Source: Cyanobacteria bacterium FACHB-63 (GTDB lineage Bacteria > Cyanobacteriota > Cyanobacteriia > Leptolyngbyales > Leptolyngbyaceae). Taken from it: a stretch of 64,000 nt of DNA. Each line of letters starts with the position of its first letter. Position 1 is the first letter of the stretch. This document shows, piece after piece, positions 27,803 to 35,084 of this stretch. Below the pieces are notes generated by a model. It ran no database searches and was not told the origin of the DNA. It saw only the letters and a program-made list of their open reading frames with translations. A program made the position numbers and the translations under genes. The stretch spans positions 1-64,000 of the forward strand of contig JACJNX010000028.1 of the NCBI GenBank assembly GCA_014695255.1. The letters are read 5' to 3'.

Positions 27803-28476
27803 CAGAACAATAGCTGCATGAGCGCATTCCAAACACCTGTAAAAAAGCTGCCTTCACGCGGACGAAATAGCTCAAACTGACCCGGAGATCCAAAAAAGGG
27901 ACGGAGCGTCCAGCCAAGCTGACTGCCAACAAATCCGTATAGCACGAGCCAAAGTCGTAAAATGTTTGTGCGAATTTTCACGCCTTGTACGCCATCGTCT
28001 GACGCGATCGGGCGCATCACTTGATAAAGGAACGACACGCCCAAAATTCCTGTAATCGCAAAGATTGCAACGTTCAACAACATGAAAAAGTAATAGTCGT
28101 TGACCGTGATCAGAAAGAACAGCGTTACCGGAGCGAAACCACACAGCAATAACGCAATCACCGAAATTGCCGTTAATAAATAAGTGAAATGCTGAGAGAT
28201 TGTTTGTTTTGCGCCAAACAAAACGTTAAAGATATAAAGCGTCGGCAGACAGACAACCAGCGTGATTAAATAAAGTGCGGGTAGTTTAATCGCAGAGGAT
28301 AATACTTGAAGCGGACCATGAAATGCGCCAATGATGGCACCGTAGAGCGCAAAAAAGCAGAAACTCGAAATGAGTAGTGCTGAAATTTTGCTTTTGAGTC
28401 GGATACCTTTGTGAATTTCAGTCAAGAATGAATCGCGATCGCGCAGCAAAGCGATCACTGTGGAGAAGTAAGCCAT
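27802..28476 (-). CDS. Polytopic membrane protein, cyanobacterial WH2-annotated type
   Basis: The 224-residue protein has about six membrane helices and ends in GSQLGWTLRPFFGSPGQ followed by ELFRPREGS and a hydrophobic tail. The motif LGWTLRPFFG recurs in a family often labelled actin-binding WH2-domain protein in cyanobacteria; nothing here supports actin binding. The ATG at 28476 has a strong ribosome site (GGGAGA) 5-10 nt upstream and is preferred over an upstream in-frame start at 28527. It is translationally coupled to the next gene through TGATG. Confidence 0.7.
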   Translation of the reverse strand: MAYFSTVIALLRDRDSFLTEIHKGIRLKSKISALLISSFCFFALYGAIIGAFHGPLQVLSSAIKLPALYLITLVVCLPTLYIFNVLFGAKQTISQHFTYLLTAISVIALLLCGFAPVTLFFLITVNDYYFFMLLNVAIFAITGILGVSFLYQVMRPIASDDGVQGVKIRTNILRLWLVLYGFVGSQLGWTLRPFFGSPGQFELFRPREGSFFTGVWNALMQLLF

Positions 28477-28763
28477 GAAGTCTCCCTTGTAAATCACAAC
28501 TTTGGTTACTTGAGGACGGATCGGCAAGGGGGCAAGATTACATACAGTTCTTCAAGAAAGTATTCCGCACATTCTCCAAAAGAATTACAAATCGTGGACT
28601 CAAGCAGACGAGCCTGGTAGTGAAGCGATTAGCTGCTTAAAAAAATGTCAAATGGGTTCTATAGCGATTCGGTTTAAGCTATGAACGCTAAAAAAAGTAG
28701 GGAGTAGGAGACTGAACAAGAAACGACACTCCGCTCCCCATTCCCTACGCTCCACTTTACCTG
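28477..28763. other. Intergenic region with a dispersed-repeat-like segment
   Basis: No gene is seen. GTAGGGA (28697-28703) and TCCCTAC (28742-28748) are inverted repeats, with an additional GGAG/CTCC pairing inside. Just upstream is TATAGCGATTCGG, related to the repeat at 25965. The GGGAGTAGGAG-type sequence is a recognisable dispersed cyanobacterial intergenic repeat. The first ~80 bp should contain the promoter of the 28476 operon. Confidence 0.4.
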
Positions 28764-28797
28764 GAAAAGACCTCCAACCGTTGAGAGCTGGAGGTCT
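28764..28797 (-). terminator. Terminator of the BON-domain gene
   Basis: AGACCTCCA (28768-28776) and TGGAGGTCT (28789-28797) are perfect inverted repeats. Reading the minus strand, the hairpin is followed by TTTTCC. It begins 20 bp past the stop codon of the gene ending at 28817. Confidence 0.8.
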
Positions 28798-28816
28798 GCT
28801 TGATTCAAAGCATCAA

Positions 28817-29194
28817 TTAACCCACTTGCACCTGGTTTGTATCCACCGCAGTTGTACCATTGACATTATTTGCAACGCTCACCATCTTGTCTAAAACATC
28901 CTGGCTTGGAACACTGCCTTTTAACACCACAGTCGTCCCTAACTGTGCCACCCAAAGCGTATTGATATCATCTAGCTGGCTATCTTGATCAAACGCCAAG
29001 GCGACTCGCTTCGCCAAACCGCTTTGATCATATTCACCATTTAAACCAACCCGCTCTGGTGGAATCGTGTCTCCGGGAGAAACTTGAGCCTCTGGAGGGG
29101 CAGAGGCTGCCGCGTCTGGCGCGGGCTGCCCGCTGACCGCTTGCTCCGGATTCTGGGGCTTCTCCATACCAAAAAGTCTTTGTAACCAACCCAT
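28817..29194 (-). CDS. BON-domain protein
   Basis: The 125-residue protein has an N-terminal amphipathic segment (MGWLQRLFGME), a Pro/Ala-rich linker and a C-terminal BON domain: LWVAQLGTTVVLKGSVPSQD, then LDKMVSVANNVNGTTAVDTNQVQV. BON domains bind phospholipids or peptidoglycan-associated partners and occur in osmotic-stress proteins. The ATG at 29194 is preferred; the in-frame extension to 29254 lacks domain character. No neighbour is close enough for an operon. Confidence 0.8.
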   Translation of the reverse strand: MGWLQRLFGMEKPQNPEQAVSGQPAPDAAASAPPEAQVSPGDTIPPERVGLNGEYDQSGLAKRVALAFDQDSQLDDINTLWVAQLGTTVVLKGSVPSQDVLDKMVSVANNVNGTTAVDTNQVQVG

Positions 29195-29420
29195 AACAAT
29201 TCTGACTCCAAATATCACTATACACAGTGGAATTGAACGATCGAGCCACTGCAATATTCATCGCTCCAGAGAAGGATTAGAACGCAATTCAACTAATTTT
29301 CGCTGTATCGACAAAGATTTCCTGACTCAGATTTTTCCAGAAATTCTTCAGTTTCTGTCTGGACAAGACCGAACCAATGGCGCACGATAGAAGGAACTAA
29401 ATGTTACTAGGAATACAGCA

Positions 29421-29939
29421 ATGAAGCATACGCTCTCGGTTTTGGTAGAAGATGAAGCCGGAGTTCTAACTCGGATCGCAGGATTGTTCGCCCGACGCGG
29501 ATTTAATATTGAAAGTCTGGCGGTGGGTCCGGCTGAGCAAATCGGCGTTTCGCGGATCACAATGGTGGTGCCAGGAGACGATCGCGTGATCGAACAGTTG
29601 ACCAAGCAGCTTTATAAGCTGATTAACGTGATTAAAGTTCAAGACATCACCGAAGTTCCCTGTGTCGAACGCGAACTGATGCTGCTGAAGGTGAATGCAG
29701 GCAGTTCGACGCGATCGGAAATTGTCGAACTAGCGCAAATTTTCCGGGCGCGAGTAGTGGATGTGGCAGAAGATTCACTCACACTAGAAGTCGTTGGCGA
29801 TCCCGGAAAGATAGTGGCGATCGTGCAAGTGCTTCAAAAATTTGGGCTACGCGAGATTGCCCGCACTGGCAAAATTGCGCTCAGCCGCGAATCTGGCGTG
29901 AATACAGAATTTCTCAAGTCGCTGGAAGCAAAAGTGTAA
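29421..29939 (+). CDS. ilvN: Acetolactate synthase small (regulatory) subunit
   Basis: The 172-residue protein is the valine-sensing regulatory subunit of acetohydroxyacid synthase, the first step of branched-chain amino-acid synthesis. The N-terminal ACT domain starts [20 protein letters not shown] and continues [14 protein letters not shown]. The second half ([20 protein letters not shown] onward) and the terminal GIAALSRE-like region ([12 protein letters not shown]) are as in other IlvH/IlvN proteins. The large subunit is not in the window. The gene is monocistronic and ends in a strong hairpin. Confidence 0.97.
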   Translation: MKHTLSVLVEDEAGVLTRIAGLFARRGFNIESLAVGPAEQIGVSRITMVVPGDDRVIEQLTKQLYKLINVIKVQDITEVPCVERELMLLKVNAGSSTRSEIVELAQIFRARVVDVAEDSLTLEVVGDPGKIVAIVQVLQKFGLREIARTGKIALSRESGVNTEFLKSLEAKV

Positions 29940-29957
29940 ATTTGAACGAGCGATCTC

Positions 29958-29993
29958 AAAGCAGGGCTAGAAGTCTCTCTAGCCCTGCTTTTT
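29958..29993 (+). terminator. Rho-independent terminator of ilvN
   Basis: AAAGCAGGGCTAGA (29958-29971) pairs perfectly with TCTAGCCCTGCTTT (29978-29991), a 14-bp stem with a 6-nt loop, followed by T residues. It starts 18 bp after the ilvN stop. Confidence 0.9.
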
Positions 29994-30051
29994 CATCAGA
30001 TTCAGCGGGGATCAAGCCTGCAGCAGAGACACCTGCCGCAGACCTGAATAA

Positions 30052-33000
30052 CTACACTGGAATCCAGCGACCGACTTCACCTGATACCAAACTTGCATAG
30101 TACAAGTTGCCATCAGCCCCAGTTCTAATCTGTGTCAAACCAAACATAAACTGGTCAATTTGTCGCGGATCCCCCACCACTGCACCCGATGAATCAAGGG
30201 ACAGCGCAGAGACTGTTCCCCGACTCATATCAGTGATGATCAAATCCCCCCTGTAGAAGTCGCCGACGTTGACGGCAGCGGTGCCGCCATCGTGTGAGTA
30301 CGTATAAAGCGGAGCAGTTACCCTAGCAGCATCAGGACTGGACATGAACGCTTGAATGCTGGAGAGATTATCATAGCCGCTTGCTCTTTCGCGTCCTTCA
30401 AACGCCGTCCAACCGAAGTTTTCGCCACCTCGTCCAGTGTTGACTTCTTCCCATCGCGACCAGCCGACATCACCGATGTAGGTCTGCCCATTGGTCGGGC
30501 TAATCGTAAAGCGGAATGGATTTCGCAAGCCAGACTGCCAAATTTTCGATCGATTACTTTGCGGATTGCCATCAAAGAACGGATTCGAGGAGGGAGCATT
30601 CCCGGTAATTGGATCGATTCGCAGAATCTTACCCGATAGATTATCCAAGCTCAGGACGCGAACGGCTCTCGAATCAACATTGTTGTACGAAGCGCCATCT
30701 CCATTACTCACATACAAGTAACCATCGCTGCCAAATCGGACTGTCCCGATCGTGTGCGATTCACTATCAGCAATCAGGAAGTCTTGAACGTAGTTGCCAT
30801 TCGCATCTCGACCCGATTCTGGAATAAAGAAGTTGTTGGTGCTATTGTCGCCCGGACTGCTGATGTACTGCCAGACGCTGTTTCGACCCAGAATCACTTC
30901 TTCGCTGCCACGATTGATCGACACTACTCCGTTGGTGATTGTAGCGGTAAATCGTCCCAGTCGTGCTGCTCGGTTGCCCACGGCATCTGGCCGCTCTAGT
31001 TCAGGAACAAAGCCTGCTCTGCGCGTTTCGGGCGGGTCATACGAGTACAGCAAGTAGACATACGGGCTGCCATTGAAGAATTGCGGGTGTATCGCTAGAC
31101 CGAGTAAGCCACGATCGCGGGGACTGTTGACAATATCAGAAATATCGACGGCGGGTGTTTGTTGTAACACCCCGTTTCGAGCTACCCGGACAACCCCATT
31201 CTTTTGAGCAATGAACATATATTCACCGCCTGGTGTCCAATCAAATGCAGTCGGCTCTAACAGTCCTGAAGTCACAGTCTGACGAGTGACGCTGAAGTCG
31301 TTATCTGAGATCGACAAGATTGCGGTTTGCCGACCCAAACTCCCTGAGAACGGATTGCTCAAGGTGAGATTAATCGTCTCGTTGCGTTCGCTCTCACGGT
31401 CATCGCGGATTGCGATCGTGAACGTCTTGCTGGTTTCTCCAGGTGCAAAGGCGAGAGTACCAAAGGTTGCCGTGTAGTCTGAGCCAGCCGTTGCCGTGCT
31501 ATCCGCGGTGGCATAGCTGATGCTACCAGTCGTCGAGGTATCCCCATTTCGTTGAACGGTAATTGTCGCGGTTCCCGCGCCCTCATTGACATTGAATTCG
31601 GCAGCGCTAAGGCTATAGCTCGTTGGCGCGTCATTATCGATGATGGTAATCTGCGCGGTGCGGTTAATGCCCAAAGTTGCACCCGCAGCTTCTGTCATAC
31701 CAAAACCAAAGGACTCAGTGCCTTCTTCGATGCGATCGTTGAGAATCGGAATTACTACGGTTTTGCTAGTTTCCCCCGCGGCAAAGATAAGCTCACCCGA
31801 GGTAGCAGTGAAATCTGTTCCTGATCTAGCGCTTCCTTCTATGGTCGAGTATTTCGCAGTTGCGACTCCATCGCTACCACCGACGCGATCAATCCGGACT
31901 GTGGCGGTTCCAGTATCTTCGTTGACCGTGACGCTGTTCGTTCCGATCACGAGGGTGCCGGGATTGGTCGAGAAGACATTGCTGTAAAGCTGCGATTGCG
32001 GAATGATCTGACGAGCTTGATTGGCGCTAAACCAGCCCAGTTGGGCCGAAGCATCATAGCCGTTCTCGAAATACTCCATCACAATGTCATAGCGCTGTCC
32101 GGCTTGCAGCGCGATCGTGCCTCCGCGCTCAGTTGCAGATTGATTCGCAAAGCTGTCGATAATGAGTTGACCATTCACAGACAATCGTACCCCATCATCA
32201 GTGGTCGTGAAGAAGGTGTAGGTATCGCTGTGAAGCGGCTGAACTTGACCTGCCCAACGGACTGAGAAGGTGTCAGGAGCAATGTTGGGGTCAGGTGAAC
32301 TTTGTGCCCAGTTGAAGTTGATGCTGGCATCAGTGCGAGCAAATCTAAAGGCTGTAAAGTCGATGTTGTCGAAATACTCACCTCGTAGACCGTTGCCTGT
32401 GCCGGGGGTTGGAGTTGGGGGTGGAGGTGTGGGGTTTGAGGGAGCAGTGCTGAATAGTTGGGATTGTGGAATGATTTGCTTTGTAATGCCAGGTGCTGAC
32501 CAACCCAGGAGCGCCGCAGCCCCACCACCGTTCTCGTAGTATTCCATGCGGATGTCGTAGCGCTGCCCTGCCACTAGCGCGATCGACCCGGTACGCTCGG
32601 TCACTGGCTGATCCGCAAAGCTGTTGATCACCAGTTGATTGTTGACAAACAGGCGGACTCCATCATCGGTGGTGGTGAAGAATTGATAGGTTCCCGATGT
32701 GGGTGCAAGCACTTGACCTGTCCAGCGGACTGAGAAAGTATCAGCACCGATGCCTGCGGCGGGTGAGCCTAGTATCCAGTCAAAGTTCACTGTGGCATCA
32801 GTGCGCGTCAGAATGCGATTGGTGAAGTCAATATTGTCGAAGTATTCGCCTAGCAGACCATTCCCTGTACCAGTAGGCGGAGGGGTGGGAGTTGGGGGTG
32901 GAGGGGTGGGAGTTGTAGCGCTAAACAGTTGAGACTGCGGAATGATTTGCTTTGTAATGCCTGGTGCTGACCAACCCAGGAGCGCTGAGGCACCATAGCC

Positions 33001-34416
33001 ATTCTCGAAATACTCCATGCGGATGTCGTAGCGCTGCCCTGCCACTAGCGCGATCGATCCAGTACGCTCGGTGGGCGGTTGATCAACAAAACTGTTGATT
33101 ACCAGTTGGTCGTTAACAAACAGGCGGACTCCATCATCGGTAGTAGTGAAGAATTGATAGGTTCCCGACGTAGGCGCGAGTACCTGACCTGTCCAACGGA
33201 CTGAGAAAGTATCAGCTCCAATGCCTGCGGCGGGTGAAGTTTCTCCCCAGTCAAAGTTCACTGTGGCATCGGTGCGCGTCAGAATGCGATTGGTGAAGTC
33301 GATATTGTCGAAGTATTCGCCTAGCAGACCATTCCCTGTACCAGTGGGCGGAGGGGTGGGAGTTGGGGGTGGAGGGGTGGGAGTTGTAGCGCTAAACAGT
33401 TGGGACTGCGGAATAATTTGCTTTGTAATGCCCGGTCCTGACCAGCCCAGGAGCGCTGAGGCATCATAGCCATTCTCGAAATACTCCATGCGGATGTTGT
33501 AACGCTGTCCAGCTTGAAGCGCGATCGACCCGGTACGCTCGGTGGGCGGTTGATCGACAAAACTGTTGATTACCAGTTGGTCATTGACAAACAGGCGGAC
33601 TCCATCATCAGTGGTGGTGAAGAATTGATAGGTTCCCGACGTAGGCGCGAGTACCTGACCTGTCCAACGGACTGAGAAAGTGTCGGGGGCAATTCCAGGC
33701 GCGGGTGAAGCTTCTCCCCAGTTAAAGTTCACTGTGGCATCAGTGCGCGTCAGAATGCGATTGGTGAAGTCGATGGTGTCGAAATACTCACCCTGTAGTC
33801 CGTTACCATCTGCAAGAATGCCTGTGTACTGGGCGAGTAGATTGGGATCAAACGGTAAAGCTGCCTCGATCGTCCAAGTTGAGGCTTCAAGTGTCCAGTT
33901 CCCGCCGCGATCTGCACTTCCAGTTGCATCGGTTGAAGCAGCAACATCGGATCCAGTGAGTTCGCTCAGGACTGTAATTAGCGAAGTATCGCCATCTGCA
34001 ACATTACAACCGTACAGCAGGATATCTGCATCGGTAGATAGGGCATTTGACCAACTTCTCAGCTTGTCGCTGTAGCCAGAGATCGTACCGAGGTCAAGAG
34101 CCGCCTTGCCGAGTTCAATACTGCTAATGCTGCCGTGAGAGAGGATATGAATACTGTCTAAGTTTTGATATCCAGCGAGAACTTCGCTGATTTGGTCGAT
34201 TCCATCTGTGTTGACATCGAGCAATACCACTTTTGTCCCACTGCTTACGCTAGCAGCGAGACTCTGAGCATTTTCAACGGCTGAATCGATAAATACCAAG
34301 CGATTCGACGAACTAGATCGCGCCGTTTCCAGGTTGGCGGAGTCGAACGGAGAACCACTAGGAGATTGAGAATAAGTTAAATCTAAGAGATTTGAGGAAT
34401 TAGAAGAACTCTGCAT
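30052..34416 (-). CDS. DUF4347 - PA14 x4 - Calx-beta x2 - glucose/sorbosone dehydrogenase-like exoprotein
   Basis: This 1454-residue protein is built like a secreted or surface enzyme-adhesin. Order: DUF4347 (about 40-180; VFIDSAVENAQSL, HILSHGS, LLYGCNVADG); four PA14 carbohydrate-binding-type repeats (about 205-815), each with GEYFDNIDF, FSVRWTGQV and YQFFTTTDDGVRLFVN, separated by Pro/Thr linkers; two Calx-beta domains (about 825-1035); and a C-terminal beta-propeller of the PQQ-dependent sugar dehydrogenase type (IVNSPRDRGLLGLAIHPQF, DGYLYVSNGDG, IWQSGLRNPFRF, IGDVGWSRWEEVN). No classical signal peptide or RTX repeats are seen. A role in extracellular glycan binding and oxidation is inference. 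Confidence 0.88.
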   Translation of the reverse strand: MQSSSNSSNLLDLTYSQSPSGSPFDSANLETARSSSSNRLVFIDSAVENAQSLAASVSSGTKVVLLDVNTDGIDQISEVLAGYQNLDSIHILSHGSISSIELGKAALDLGTISGYSDKLRSWSNALSTDADILLYGCNVADGDTSLITVLSELTGSDVAASTDATGSADRGGNWTLEASTWTIEAALPFDPNLLAQYTGILADGNGLQGEYFDTIDFTNRILTRTDATVNFNWGEASPAPGIAPDTFSVRWTGQVLAPTSGTYQFFTTTDDGVRLFVNDQLVINSFVDQPPTERTGSIALQAGQRYNIRMEYFENGYDASALLGWSGPGITKQIIPQSQLFSATTPTPPPPTPTPPPTGTGNGLLGEYFDNIDFTNRILTRTDATVNFDWGETSPAAGIGADTFSVRWTGQVLAPTSGTYQFFTTTDDGVRLFVNDQLVINSFVDQPPTERTGSIALVAGQRYDIRMEYFENGYGASALLGWSAPGITKQIIPQSQLFSATTPTPPPPTPTPPPTGTGNGLLGEYFDNIDFTNRILTRTDATVNFDWILGSPAAGIGADTFSVRWTGQVLAPTSGTYQFFTTTDDGVRLFVNNQLVINSFADQPVTERTGSIALVAGQRYDIRMEYYENGGGAAALLGWSAPGITKQIIPQSQLFSTAPSNPTPPPPTPTPGTGNGLRGEYFDNIDFTAFRFARTDASINFNWAQSSPDPNIAPDTFSVRWAGQVQPLHSDTYTFFTTTDDGVRLSVNGQLIIDSFANQSATERGGTIALQAGQRYDIVMEYFENGYDASAQLGWFSANQARQIIPQSQLYSNVFSTNPGTLVIGTNSVTVNEDTGTATVRIDRVGGSDGVATAKYSTIEGSARSGTDFTATSGELIFAAGETSKTVVIPILNDRIEEGTESFGFGMTEAAGATLGINRTAQITIIDNDAPTSYSLSAAEFNVNEGAGTATITVQRNGDTSTTGSISYATADSTATAGSDYTATFGTLAFAPGETSKTFTIAIRDDRESERNETINLTLSNPFSGSLGRQTAILSISDNDFSVTRQTVTSGLLEPTAFDWTPGGEYMFIAQKNGVVRVARNGVLQQTPAVDISDIVNSPRDRGLLGLAIHPQFFNGSPYVYLLYSYDPPETRRAGFVPELERPDAVGNRAARLGRFTATITNGVVSINRGSEEVILGRNSVWQYISSPGDNSTNNFFIPESGRDANGNYVQDFLIADSESHTIGTVRFGSDGYLYVSNGDGASYNNVDSRAVRVLSLDNLSGKILRIDPITGNAPSSNPFFDGNPQSNRSKIWQSGLRNPFRFTISPTNGQTYIGDVGWSRWEEVNTGRGGENFGWTAFEGRERASGYDNLSSIQAFMSSPDAARVTAPLYTYSHDGGTAAVNVGDFYRGDLIITDMSRGTVSALSLDSSGAVVGDPRQIDQFMFGLTQIRTGADGNLYYASLVSGEVGRWIPV
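32882..32910 (+). other. G-run cluster in PA14 linker, potential G-quadruplex (copy 1)
   Basis: The plus strand, which is the template for the exoprotein gene, carries five G-runs of three or more separated by loops of at most seven bases. They encode the PTPPPPTPTPPP linker on the other strand. An equivalent copy lies at 33353-33381. Quadruplex formation is predicted from pattern only. Confidence 0.5.
33353..33381 (+). other. G-run cluster in PA14 linker, potential G-quadruplex (copy 2)
   Basis: The same G-run arrangement as at 32882-32910, exactly 471 bp further on. A weaker third version lies at about 32404-32435, where one run is interrupted. Confidence 0.5.
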
Positions 34417-35037
34417 TTCGCTTCATACGTGAAAACGACAGGACTGGCAGGCACGACCCAGCACGAGCGCGCGATCGCGATGCTCGTTACCTAAAATTCG
34501 GGCAGGCAAAACTCAGCCAACTCATTCGAGCGGCTTTGCAACCTACGCCAACCCAGAAGGCGGGTCGCGACCAAAACAAGAGGGATCAATCGAGTATCAG
34601 GAGAGGTCAATCGAGTAGGTTGAACACTACAGCTCCAGATTTCAGGTCTAGATAGCTATGGTGTTCGATGCGCGTGAAACCCACAGAAAGTCTGTGAATT
34701 GATCGACACGCGATCAATTCGCGTGGAAGAGTCGGCGCTAATGTGCCGTTGTCTCAAATCCCGCTGGCGACGCTAGACTCGCTCAGTGCATCACGAAATG
34801 CTGGCTTGTAGGATTGTTTTGATATTTGCGCCCCTCGAAACTAACATTGTTTCGGAGAATACTTAAGTGCTTGTACGGGACTTTAACGAAATTTCAAGAG
34901 GATATTCTGTTTTGTAAGAATTACAACAAGTAGTCAGTGCAAAGCTTTGTCGCCTGAGATACCTGAGTTTGCTACTCTGTGGCGGCGATATCTCATCTTC
35001 ATAATGAAAGCATCAAGAAAATTCGATCGAGATGAAG
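34417..35037. promoter_or_regulatory. Long leader/intergenic region upstream of the exoprotein gene
   Basis: No gene is seen in about 620 bp. CAATCGAGTA occurs twice near 34587 and 34608. Three compact hairpins cluster at 34682-34725: CACAGA/TCTGTG, then AATTGATCG/CGATCAATT, then CACGCGA/TCGCGTG. The last two overlap and exclude each other. They would lie in the 5' leader of the minus-strand exoprotein gene, about 265-310 nt upstream of its ATG, if transcription starts beyond them. Confidence 0.45.
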
Positions 35038-35067
35038 AAACCGGGAAATTACACAGACTCCCGGTTT
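35038..35067 (-). terminator. Hairpin terminator of mutS2
   Basis: AAACCGGGA (35038-35046) and TCCCGGTTT (35059-35067) form a perfect 9-bp stem with a 12-nt loop, 18 bp past the mutS2 stop. The trailing T-run on the minus strand is short (TTTCTTC). Confidence 0.65.
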
Positions 35068-35084
35068 AAAGTAAAGGCTACTAC

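Larger units (their letters stand above)
31990..33790 (-). repeat. Four tandem PA14-encoding repeats, period 471/471/468 bp
   Basis: The sequence GAATGATTTG (or its one-base variants) recurs at 32001, 32469, 32940 and 33411, giving spacings of 468, 471 and 471 bp (156-157 codons). The middle copies are nearly identical over long stretches, including the linker, which points to recent duplication or gene conversion. The first and last units are more diverged. Confidence 0.9.

Noticed and set aside
31990-33790. Tandem repeats considered as CRISPR or satellite
   Set aside because: Units are 471 bp, coding and in frame; they encode PA14 domains. No short direct repeats with unique spacers occur anywhere in the window.
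30352-34075. Many plus-strand open frames opposite the exoprotein gene
   Set aside because: They are antisense shadows of the repeats, with the same frames recurring every 471 bp, no ribosome sites and biased composition.
34747-34830. Possible extra gene upstream of the exoprotein
   Set aside because: No frame above ~40 codons with a start and ribosome site is seen on either strand.
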